Shown: one piece after another, positions 36,065 to 48,200 of the stretch | Position numbering within the stretch: position 1 is the stretch's first letter | Layout: each line of letters starts with the position of its first letter | Assembly: GCA_914767715.1 (NCBI GenBank) | Contig: OU612065.1 | Location: forward strand, 11,286,001-11,346,000 | Source of the DNA: Membranipora membranacea | Taxonomy: Eukaryota; Bryozoa; Gymnolaemata; Cheilostomatida; Membraniporidae | Direction of reading: 5' to 3' | Length of the DNA stretch: 60,000 nucleotides | Translations under genes and position numbers: made by a program | The notes under the pieces: generated by a model | Told to the model about the DNA's origin: nothing | The model's database searches: none | Seen by the model: only the letters and a program-made list of their open reading frames with translations

Positions 36065-39000
36065 TTAGGAACAATCGCTGTATGCTGTGTTTCTGTGGTC
36101 GAGATATTTTCCGCTGACTTCTAATTTCTTTTGACCTCGAATCAGGCCTGTTGCAAAGAGAATAACTAACACAATTAAAATGAGAAGTGGAACTCCAAAC
36201 CCAATGGTAAATCCTATTATCATTTTGACATCTTTCTGTCCATCATCATTTGCTTTGCTAGGCTTCAATCTTGCTGTTACTATGTTTGAAAGCCTGCTTG
36301 GGTTGTTGTCATGGTCGAACACGACAATGGCAAACAGCTGGGGCGTGTCAGGGTCTGGTACAGTAACCACTATCTTCTCCCTATTGTAAGCCTCTTTTGG
36401 TGACACAAGACTTCCTCTCTTTATTTCAGATGTCTCGACCCTTGTGCCCTCAGTTTTCCTTTCCAGATACATTCCTCTGTGATTATTAGCTCGCCATACA
36501 ACATAACTTTTTGCTGTAAAAAACAAGCGAGTTAAAACTATCGTCTTTAGTAGCTGAAATGATTTGCACTGCTTGTTAGATATATAAACAGTTGAAGTTT
36601 TGCTGTACCTAAAATGGTTAATTCAATTTGAATTTTCTTATCAATTCTTCGCTAAATGTCTTTAATATGACAAATATGCAAATTTAGTTTTATTACTTTT
36701 TTCGTCCTGTAGGGATCAAAAATCAAAGATTTTGATGTTACTCACCTTTCCCGACATCCAGGTCATCTCCAACTGAAGTCCATTCTAATGTTACTGAGCG
36801 ATTGGTGAATGAAGTTGATGTAATTTCAAGGTCTATGATACGTTCGGGTGGGTACATATCTTTATGTTCTGGTATCACGGATTTCACATCAATGTAACCA
36901 ACTAGCGAATATCTCTGAAACTTATCTGTTGCTTCCATCTCCATCTTTTGCTCACTAGACACACCTGTATTTTTATGGAATACAATAGACTATGTATTAG
37001 TTTCATGTGCAGACAAGCCTTTGTTGATAGATTGCAGGTCATGCTTAGATTCTTTTAACCCCTTTGTCGCCACCGTACTCAATCCTGGTTAGAGGAAAAT
37101 TTAATATTCTTCAGGAATTTTGCAGCATAATGCTCTTGGCGTCCTCGTCACTAGATCATAGTATGTAGCTCTATGTTAAGTACAATTTTTGCCGTTTTTC
37201 ACTCTGTAGTCAGCTTCTAAATCACTCTATTACTTAAAATCTATCTATAGCTAAGAACACACCATCGCCCGCTCAACACCCTTCGGGCAGCCTCAAGTTC
37301 AAAACCTAAAATCACACTCACGCAACTCAGATGATGTGCAAACTCTAACCACTCCTGATCTCCCGCCCACTATGCAGTTGTTGTTGTAGGAATTTACATT
37401 TAAACTCCAATATTTAGCCGAAAAATACTATGAAAAAATTGCTTCAAGATTTTTGTGTAATACCTTTCGATTCAGGTGATCTGCTATAACTTGTCACAGT
37501 CTTTACTTTTGTATCTGTCACACCTTCTACCTCCACAAAGATGGAATGTTTTCCAATGGTCTCCGCGTTTATTATATAGGCTGAATATGTGCCATCCTCT
37601 TCGGTGATATCTGCTCCGAAACCATCGTCTCTCATTTCCAGTGTGATATTAGTGTATGCTTCTACATCTGGATATTCTAAATGGGCGACCACCTTCGCTC
37701 CGACAACTGCATTATTACCTCTGGTCACAGTTGCGAACAACCACACCGGATCATTATAATCTGTAAGAAAACTGATAGAGTGAAGCTAATGTGTATGCAT
37801 GTATTATGCCTACTATGGCAGTCATAATTATACGGTGTGCAGAGTCAACATCATGCATATGGATTGAACAAACCATTTCTACATTAAAGTGACTGTAGAC
37901 TCTGCAACTATGACCCCATCCCTTCCCCAAAAAAACAAGACTGGGCCAAGATGTAACCAACGCAATTTCAGATCTATACTCACTATTGGCAAAGTCGGGC
38001 TCACTATTGACTATTCTTGTTGATAGTGCTATTGGATACTGAGTTTTGTTCGATGCATTTTTGTATCTTGGTCTTGACTCCACCTGTACCTCAACATCTT
38101 CAGTATGATTTCTGTTGTTGAGTATACACACTTCCCATATACCAGTCTACAAAATATAATCCTTCCATATACAAAAAGCCAGGCAGCCAATGTCAGCAGA
38201 AACTGATTGATCCTCTTACAGCCTCGCTACAATGCCATCTTATGCTCACACGAGAAAATTATCAGTTATTGAATAGAGGGTTGTTACTCACATCACACAA
38301 TCCTGCACACTTTAGTGCAGCGGAAGTTATATCGTAGTCTGTAATATGCGCAAATCTACTTCCTGTGCTGTTGCTGATGGAGATGGATAGGTTGTTGTGA
38401 TAATGAGACCAGCTGAACAGAAAGAGTGTATCTCGTCCCAGATTATTGTCGACTAATACCTCCCTACACAGTTCGTTATTATCATCGACTGAGTACACGT
38501 CACTATGTATCTGTGAAAACCATGAACATTTCTTGTCAGTCTAAAAGTTATTTTGATTTTCTAGGTGTAGGTATGGAATCGTAGCCAATGGAAGGTAACT
38601 CCAGATACTTGGAAGAAGAGATTTCCGGGTCCACTTGGGAGCCCTGGCTACAGCCTGTCTTTGGTTGTTAGTTGTGGGGTAGGCTACATTCACTGAATCT
38701 TTGCAACATGAGAATATGCGAATGTCTCCAATTCAATACTGAAAACCGGTAGAGTAACTATGTTTGTAGCCTGTCTTGACAAGGTTTGTTGGTGGAGGGC
38801 TGTCAAGACATACTACTAAGCTTGCTCCTGCTAGCAAACGGATGTAATATTCACGTATGAAGTAAACTTACTGTGACTGGAACGGTCTTTGGGTCATCAG
38901 TTCTAGATCTCTCAATAGCTGTAAAAGCGTCTAACAAACTTGTTGAATATCTGTTTCCGGAGACATAAAAAGACACTCCTCCTGCATAATAAAAAAAAAT

Positions 39001-42000
39001 GTTATGGGATGCAGAACAAAACTTTGGGCTGTACAAAATTAAAAAGTATTTAATGTACTTTTCATGCAACTAAAGCACTATCTATAACTGGGAATGCAAT
39101 CATGAAATTGTATAAAGTTTAACCTGTTTGCATCGCCAGATTCTTCAGAGAGTTAGATGCATTTTGTGTGATGAGGATGGTATCCACTGTGATGCCCTTG
39201 GCAATCGCCTCTGGCATAACATCCTGTACAGTCGGACTGCCATTTTCTTCCCCATCTGTGTACAGAATTACTCTACTGCCGCGAGTGTCGGCTCCATCTG
39301 CCGCTAGCATCTACAAAACAGAATGAGCTACGTGTGAGTGAGAGTGAGTCTAAGTGCTCAGACAGTTCTGCAAGTTCAAGTTTATTGCCATTACATTAAA
39401 GAGGAACTTAACATAGATTGAACGCATCAACCTTGGACCTTCATTTTACTGCACGCTATACTTAGGACATGGGGGAGGAATGTTATGAAAATTAAAATTC
39501 AATCCGTGCAATGTAAAGCTTCTTTTTGGGAGAATTAAAATTAGCAATAATTAGTGACATCATTGGAAAAAGCAGACAACTCCAGTTCAAAGATAGTAAA
39601 TATTGCTGGTGCATATGTACTGTCTCATTCAAAGCAGGCAGTATAATTTCGCAGCAGTATGGCAATTTATTTATGGCTCACCGCACACACTAATTTAATG
39701 GGCATTATATCCCCAGCATGAGTCAGTATGCATTCTATTGCTCATCTAAACATTTCACATACTAAATCTGCTTAGTATTCATACTCCAAGCTCCGCCCAC
39801 CAAAATTCAAAATAGTATTATTATTGAGATATTTCAGTAATTATTAGTTTAATTATATTTAGAATACTCACTATTATGGCAGAGTTTTTAAATCAAAATA
39901 AAAAATACTATATTTACTGAGAAAATATTATATGAATATCTATGAATCATTCACATGATACAATCAATACTATGAGGATCAGGTGAGTGATGTCACAGCT
40001 CTGATGAATTGCTAGGTATGAGGTGAGTGATGTCACTAGGCGGGAAATTTCACACATGACCAAAGTTGGAACATGACACTCTATATGACTGTGAACATTT
40101 GGGCAAATTTGGGCAAATATGGATTTCAAGTTAAGTTCCTCTTTAATTATCAAACATCATTCAGGAAGGAATATTTGATAATAAAATGCCACAAATTTCA
40201 CAGCTGCAACTGTCTGAGCGCTTAGACTCATACATGTGGTTGCTACCAGAACACATTTATTCCTTCTGAGGTTTCGGAAACATTTTAAAAATCTGTGTCT
40301 GCGCCTTGATCCCCGACCTTTGCACTATCACTCCACCGCCACAGAGGAAACAAACTTGTTCTAGTTTGATACAGCATTACACTTCCCGATTTTCCCTTAT
40401 GTACATAGTGTGTGTCTCTTTAACTAGTCTTTTAGTTGTGACAAGATCTATCAGAAAAAACAATGCAGTTAAACACTTGATAAAAGTATACTGTACATCA
40501 GAATTGTAATAAACTATGTTGTTATGATTGTTATAATCTATGCCTACTGAATCTCACATCTATAGCACACTTTAGTCCCTTGCCGATAGCTGAGCCTCCT
40601 CTTCTCTCCATTGGTATCCTGTCCATCAGCCGTTTTCTGTCATCCTGACCGTCGATAGTGATCAGTCCGTCTGTGACATTGTAACCAGTATTGTTATACT
40701 TCACAAGCCCGATTTGTGCGCCTTTGGCTACGGTGAAGTTCAAATACATAGTCACAGCTGCGTGAAGTTTCACAAAGGTCCTATTTTTATTCTGAAATAT
40801 AAAGCATAATTCCTTGGTTTGGCATGTAGCTCATTGCTGGATGTTCAATCAACAATAATAAACTGTTTAATATGGAGTCCAAGTCAGACTACCTGCATTA
40901 GGAGTTGCTCCCCTCTATTGGTCACGCCGTCTTGAATGCTTCACGCCTATGACATACATCAAAACTAATATTGAACGCTATGTTTAAGTTTACTAAGCTT
41001 GAACATTTATCTAAGGCAAAGATTGCTGTGATGTTGAACGTCAGGCATTAGATAACATCAACACTCACCATGCTCCCAGAGGTATCCATGCCAATCACAA
41101 TTCTGCTCTTCTTCTTCTGAACGAACTTAAATGTCACATCGGTATTCACAGTGCCGCTGTTTATTGGTTGACTATCTGCAAAGTGTAAAACATAGACATG
41201 AATTCACATCTCACTCTGGTGATTATTCGCAGTGAATCCTTCTTAGCATATAGGAGTTGAATGTATAGTTAAGGATGGAAACTCCCATGACTAGAAATAA
41301 TTCAGTCTCAATAAGTTTTTACCTGTGAAGAGTTGTTACTTACTATTATTAAAGTCACTGTGTTCTTTCATAATACTCCACGATGATCGGCCTAAACACT
41401 TGAGGTTCTGGGCTGTAGGTGCCTGATAATTGTGAAGCGTACCACCCCCAGTCTCCTCGTCCCCACAGAACTTGGTTACCTAAAATATTAACGAGGGAAC
41501 AGTCTATAAACAAAGGAATTCATTCTAGCATGACAATCATCAGTTATGGAACTAAAGGTTTGAACCGCTGCTTCCTCAGAATATGAAAAAATAGCCTCGA
41601 TCGATAATTGTCTTCACTCAACAGCCTTGATTGTGACATAAGCCACAATGTTGCGGCAAGAGGTTTACCCTGGTTTATTTCCACCCAAAATACACCACTC
41701 AGTAAAACTTGAAAAAACCCATACATTATCTGAAAATTTACCACATATCATTTATAATACCACTAGCTAATTCAGAAATCTGGCATAATTCCCAATCTAT
41801 GAAAGATAAGAATATTACTGTCCAGTATACATGTTTTCTAACTTTGCAATCAGAATTTTCAAGTTGTTTAAAAAACCCTTGAGTCTAGTACTAGTACTAG
41901 TCTGCCCCCCCCCCAGGCTCTTGCCTCCCTGTCAACGCCCCCTCCCCCTGGCTGGGAATACAGATTTCCAAATTTTCTTTAAGATCTGAGATTTGAGCAT

Positions 42001-43541
42001 GTTTTTCTCCCGTACTAAATAACTAAGTATCAGCCACACATCCAGATGTTTTGTGTGCTGACAAATATATAGAAGCTCTGATTGCATGCTAGCTTGCACC
42101 CCCTTAAATTTGGTTAAATTCTGGTTAGGACTTGAGGCTTTGGCGCAAAACATCTACTCTCAGGAGAGATTGGTATCAAACCACAACTCTTGCACTTTGA
42201 TGAGTCATATATATTGACATACGCTGGATAATGAGGTGCTGAACATGAGCGACGCTTGAGCAGTTGTCTGATCGTCGTTCTCATAGAATCTACAGTCAGC
42301 TTCTGGCACCTGCCTCACCGGGTCAATCTTACACTGCTCTCCAGTTACTCTGTTCTTTGTGTGTCCCCTTACATCTCTACTACATCTTGTCGGCTCAATC
42401 TCACCGTTTGTCATTGATCGATAAAAATGATCTTTGATGTCATCGCCTATAGGATACTCATCGAATAACCCCCAGCGCAGATGTCCCCACTCATGCACCA
42501 ACGTCTTTGCTGAAAAATAGGAATCATGTCTGTGAGTGTAACATCCTTCCACCTTATATTATGTTGACATCAGCGATGTGAAAACCTGACTCATTGTTAC
42601 AAGAATACCTCATATTCTTGGCACAACTCCACTGTAGGGTCATCTAATTCAGCCATTAGGTGCTACCCTTTAGCTTGAGCTTCGAGTAGAAACTTTATTT
42701 TCATGACTGGGTATTTTTACTCACCCGCCGATCCAATCATTTTGTTACGATATGAGGTGATATATTCTGGAGTCAGCATCATATATTCTCCAGGTTCCCC
42801 ACAAGCCCCCAACTGTCTTGTCCACGGGTTGTTACCATACGCTGATGTCGGATTCTCCACACGAATATTCGCCTATAAAACAAGCAGCATATGAGGCTGA
42901 TGTGGAACAATGCAATAAATGTAACATCACTTCTCCATTCATTCTGATGAGCAATGTAAGAAAAATAATTGTAAAAATGTTGACTCATTGCTTTTCGTGA
43001 CAAATATCACCATAAGAATTTGATGGTTGTATGTAAAAATAATACCTTGTACAGTGATTCGGTTGTTGATGCTTTTGATTTCGGGAATTTCCAGTTATGA
43101 GGAACAAGAATTGTGACATTCTTAAAATATACTCTGTTATCAGTTGCTTCAAATAAGGCTGCTGAAGCCTCATTCACCAGCTCCTGCAAGAAAGACAGAG
43201 ATTGTTTTTTTTTGTAATCACAACAGTAGAATATCGTGACATATTGTTGATTCTACGAAGGCTGCTCCACAAAACCTGATCACAAACAAAGAACAAGGGA
43301 ATTATTAGAATAATGCATCCTTTTAAAATAATTAATAATGTTTTACCTGAAGCCTTTCTATGAGCATGGAATCCTGCTTAACACTGTCTGCTAAAGCGAT
43401 CAGAATGCCAGAGTATCCATTATCTACCAAGGTTATACCAGGAGCTACATGAGGGGTCTCCGATGAAGAAGCTGTTTGGCTGATGGAAGAACTGCAGCTT
43501 TGGATAATTAAAATCGCAACAAGAATAACTCTTCCCATCAT
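36065..43541 (-). CDS. CLCA: CLCA family protein (metalloprotease + VWA, C-terminal membrane anchor)
   Basis: Fourteen exons on the minus strand: 43541-43347, 43183-43046, 42872-42725, 42509-42223, 41479-41344, 41175-41069, 40791-40558, 39310-39124, 38981-38872, 38510-38292, 38146-37984, 37760-37464, 36964-36746, 36513-36065; 962 aa. The start MMGRVILVAILIIQ begins a signal peptide. The N-terminal CLCA domain (YSGILIALAD, FEATDNRVYFKNVTILVP) leads to the zinc protease motif HEWGHLRWGLFDEY (HExxH at 166-170). A VWA domain follows with MIDAS DTSGS (332-336), a GGS loop around 404 where human CLCA1 has GGT, and YTDGEE (432-437). Beta-rich CLCA C-terminal modules include LGRDTLF, DDGFGADITEEDGTYSAY and PPERIIDLEI. 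A membrane helix at about 911-938 is followed by a 24-residue tail. Family members self-cleave and modulate TMEM16-type chloride channels; they are not channels themselves. Confidence 0.95.
39396..40146. mobile_element. TTAA-flanked inverted-repeat element in CLCA intron 7
   Basis: TTAAAGAGGAACTTAAC at 39396-39412 is exactly inverted as GTTAAGTTCCTCTTTAA at 40130-40146, bounding 751 bp. The termini include TTAA on both sides, compatible with a piggyBac-type TTAA duplication or a TA duplication. The interior has a duplicated GAGGTGAGTGATGTCAC-like motif (around 39978 and 40022) and no transposase ORF. Confidence 0.7.
41885..41945. repeat. (CTAGTA)n and poly-C tract
   Basis: CTAGTACTAGTACTAG is followed by a run of about ten C residues in CLCA intron 4. 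Confidence 0.6.
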
Positions 43542-45292
43542 TCGATGGCAAAGTTCAGTTTCACACTTTACAAGATCCTCCGTGTTTGCTCTGTTATATA
43601 ACTCCACGCCTGCTTCAGCACTGATTTCTGGGGATGCTGTTTATGGATTGATGATTTCAGAGCTTACATATGATTATAAATACCCTCCACAACTAGATTT
43701 GATAACAGATAATTCACACAATGTGGTAGCAATAATTCTACCCAGATTACGTTTGATACGAGGTTATACATCATTTTGCATACTATCATAGATTAATGTT
43801 ATCTTATTACGCACACATTCATTGTTTGATAGGCAGCAACTAATTCTGGATCCATCAGCAGTGAAATGACAGTTTTAAAAATTATGTGTTGAACCGAATC
43901 TATAGTGAAAACCCTGATTGGAAATACATGCGATGTGAACTAAGGATTAAATGTTAGAAGTTCTCAGGTCTTGTTAAGGTAGAAGATAACTCCGATAACT
44001 CCTACACAAATCCTCATCTACTCTTTAGATCTGTTGAATTTAGTTCAGGCTACAAGCATATATCAATGCCAGCAAACAGATTCATAAGGAACACATCAAA
44101 CTGTGAAACAGGCTATTGGATATGATAAAAAATTGTATTGAATTATATTTCTTATCTCATCTGAAGATTTGCTGAAAGTCAAACTAGATTATGCTATTGT
44201 TTATTGAACATATTTTTGGAAAAATGAATGCCATCGGTAGAAACAATTTGTATTTTTCACTACACTTTATTTGCCAATATCATAGTCATAATTTTATATG
44301 TTGGCGATAATAATGGTCTCTAGATAGAAACGCTGGTGTAATGTCAGCCACAGGGCAAAGTAATGCTAACTGAATAATCACTCTATATATTATCTGGCAG
44401 CTGATATGTTGATTCAGGTTTACCATTACAATTTAGTTATCTTTGTCCTCACATTGTTCAGCTATCAGCTACAACAAGGATTCATAAATACTCACCTCAC
44501 CTACAATTTTACAGTTTGCCTCATGAGCTCATTTGCTCATGAGCACTGAGTGGGAGGATTAATTATCAGCTGTTTGATAACAAAGATATCAAAGTTCATA
44601 GGCATAGAAATAGCTCAGTAGGCCCTACAGCTTAGTCAACCATATTTTGAAATTAATCACTCTCTTTACCTATACCGGTACCAGTTCCCAGTGGGTTATC
44701 AGAACAATATTTTGATAACCTTCTAAAATGTTGGTTGTCAGAATGAAGAATATTTCATGAGATTAGGGTTGTTATTAGTTTACTTTTTAGAGAACAACCA
44801 TAAAATCAAAATTTCATATCTATATATATATATATATGTCCTCCTGGCTAGCTATGACCAGTTAATTTTGTTACAATGATGATTTTGCCACATATAAAAC
44901 AGGGATCTGCAAATGACATAGGTTGCCAACAAACACTGTATCAGAAATAAATATTTGTCATCATTGCCATGTTTGGGGAATACAGCCCTGATATGAAACA
45001 ACTGATCTTGCGCCCCTTAGGACAGTTGTTATTTCCGAACATTTCGGTTTTTTATGCAAATAGAATTGAATATTATTAGAGACTGTTAATTAGCTTAGAG
45101 ATAATGAAATTGTGTCCCTGTGGAGAAGAGCTCTTGGTATACTGTAAATGAAGTGTTGTATATTATTCTTGGAGTATTGATTTTGGACTCTGAATCAATT
45201 CTAGTCAATGTGCTAGGCTATGAGGAGTAGAAAGGGTGTTTGTTTGCTGTTATCACTTTAGTCTCTATCTCTAGTGTTGTTAGTCTAACAGC
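43542..45292. other. Divergent intergenic region CLCA / FSTL
   Basis: 1.75 kb between oppositely transcribed genes; the promoters of both should lie here. A (TA)n tract at 44821-44837 is the only repeat noted. No additional gene or clear core promoter element was recognised. Confidence 0.55.
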
Positions 45293-48200
45293 ATGAAGTC
45301 ACCCGTGACTTTATTTTGTATTTTCATAGCTGCCGCATCTGCTGGTCACAAGAGAAGACACACTTCTGGAAATGATTTGAAGGTTTGTCAGCAGTTATTC
45401 AATGGAATCTGTACATTTTAGAATGTTTAGTTTTGCTGCTCTGCAAATTTTATAGTTATCAATACAGATTGGCTTTGTTTTTTATGCCTTTTGTCTTCCT
45501 AGGATTCCTCAAGAATATCAGTTTTACTTTCAAACAACTTTTCTTGTAGAGCTGGGACAATGTTTGGAGTAAGACACTGCCAACAGTATCAAATACAGTG
45601 AAAGTAGAGCCTTCAAAACCGCCTCAGCTATTCGCCAGAGAGCAATATGAGCTGTACACAGTGGATACGCAAAAATACACGGAACCTATACCTCCGACTG
45701 TACCTTCAAGACATCTATTCTCTGGCTCCGTATCAAAAACCAGTGCAAAATATTCTTCAAATGTGAGCCCAGAAGGTCAAAAGGTGGAGAAGAAGTCAGC
45801 TGTCCTAAGTAAGCTTGTGTATCCAGAATCACTGAGGCGCCTGATACCAGAGGAGAAACAGGGTCAAGTTCAGTATAAGATTATACAACATGAGGATTAC
45901 GATGAACTCAAAGGTAAAATAATAAATCAAATTATCGAGCTTTATTAAAATCTTGTCTCAGTTGTTTTTTCCTAGTCATGATCTGGCTCAGTAGTATTGT
46001 AATTGATCGTTGTGTATTAGTTGTGTTTTGAGAGATGTTGTGACTTGTTTTAGAAAATGGCTGGAACATGAGAAGCTTCTCATCAGAAAATCAGATTCAA
46101 TATGTTTTATTTGCTAATGTTTCTTCCGTCTGTCAGCATTACCCTGTATAAACTCACAAACACATCCATTCAAAAATCAATATCCTCTTGAAAGTAACAG
46201 TGAAAATTCTATTATCAAGTCTAATTTGCCCTGAAATAGTGGGTATTCACTGTTTAAAAGCTAAATTCATTCAAAATCCAACTACTCTCTCTTTGCGTGT
46301 AAAGTGGCAATTGATAATGAAAGGAACTGCAATAATCATTTTGAATAACATTTTCCCCTGCGGTCACTTATTTATTCGAGTCAAGCCATTTCATTTTACC
46401 CAAAATTAAGATGAAGTTGTTGTTTATGTTGGCTCTGTCGTCTGCAGTGATGAGGAGATGTATCTGGTTGGAGTGTGGACTCGGGAGACAATGTGTGAGG
46501 TCAGAGTCCGGGTTAGAGAAATGTTTATGTGCAGAGAAGGGCAGCTGTACTGCGGGGCACAGAATGGTGTGCGGTTCTGATGGTAATATGTATGAGAGTC
46601 ACTGTGATCTACACAGGTCAGCCTGTGTCTCTAGTAAGAAGATATATGTGGACCATAAAGGCGAAGCTTGCTATCAGAAAGGTAACACTTCTATTCATGA
46701 CAAGTGGTTTATGTTTGTGCACTTTTCACATGATCCTCACTGTATTCCTGAGACTAGATTATACTTCTCCCTTTTCACATCTGTGTATAATATACATATT
46801 GCCTTATGTAGAGAATTGGAGCCTTTAGTTGCCGCGGACAGAAGGCTTTTAACTCACTTGATAGTCCATATATTGACTCCATGCTTTCTCTGTTAATTTG
46901 ATTAACCATTTAATGGTCTGTGTTATTTCTCCTTGAAGCCATGCTACAAAAGGAAGCTGATTACAGTAACTCATTCACCACCAAGGAGCCGCCTCATGTC
47001 ATGTCTAAGAAGAAGGACCTCTCTCAGACCTTGAGTCAGAAACCCAACAAAGGTCGGTGAAGCTTTGTCTTTGGGTAAAACATGAACATTTGTTGGGTAT
47101 TCCCTAAATTCAATACGCTTTGTTTCCAGACTTTCCAGTTCTAACTGATGTGAGGTCATGAAGAAATCTTACCTTTATTATTAACTTGTAATTTTGAAAT
47201 ATTCAACGGAAGATTTTTTTTTATCGAAGGTTATGGTTTAGAATATTTACTGGTCCTTGTGTTGGCATTTCTCAACTATGTCCATCATATTCTTACATTG
47301 AAGGTCAAACCAAACCTGACAAATCTGTGGAGAAGACAGAGCCCAAAAAACAAAGCCCAAATTGTGCTGCCGAACAGTTTGAAGAATTCAAGCATTTACT
47401 CCGGGTATACCACTGTAACAGACTAGGCATCTCAAAATGTGATTCACAGGGTAAGTAGACAGTCAGTGATAGCCTTCTTCAATGATAACTTGTATTTTTT
47501 GCGACGTGTCAATCACTGGGAATCTTATATTAAACTTCCGCTACATTTGTAATTGAACAGCTTGTGGTTACCAATATCCTTCATTGATTAGCCGAGTGCA
47601 TATATTTATATATGTAATTATCAAGATTCTGTCTAAATAGTAATTGAAAATCAGAAGCATGAATCGGAACAATCTAGGCAGCTCTAAAAATTCTGCAGCG
47701 GAAATAATCTTCTAAGCACTGATGATATTTACCCTTATGATAGCACCTTGTTGCTCACCACGATTTAGGGTGAATACACTTGCGTCTAAAGACACCATTT
47801 CATGAACATATTGTAATATCTGTATGATACGCTATGATCTTATGGGATTTACTTCATTAATAAAGTACGAATGTTCTCGCTTCTTGCCCTTTGCACAGCT
47901 TGCAACTTAATATAATTACAGACCTGCAGTCCAAGAAGGCATTGGTGTCAGACATGTTTGATTATTATGATCGAAACAATGATGGATTGATCTCTCTGAA
48001 GGAGTTATCTTTCTCTCAGACGGCTGACCATATCGAGACTATGGCGCACATCTGTCAGCTGCCGGATTTCTTAGCTCATAGCTCCATCAACGAAGGAACA
48101 GAATATATCGATCTGATCACATTTTATGATGAGTTTGGTAAGGGTCGGCTGGTTATAACTCTTGTCAGGGAGAGAATGATGTTATATTTATCCAATAACA

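Noticed and set aside
38570-38830. Possible repeat with GCCTGTCTT motifs in CLCA intron 9
   Set aside because: Only short matches, no terminal repeats or duplications that define an element.
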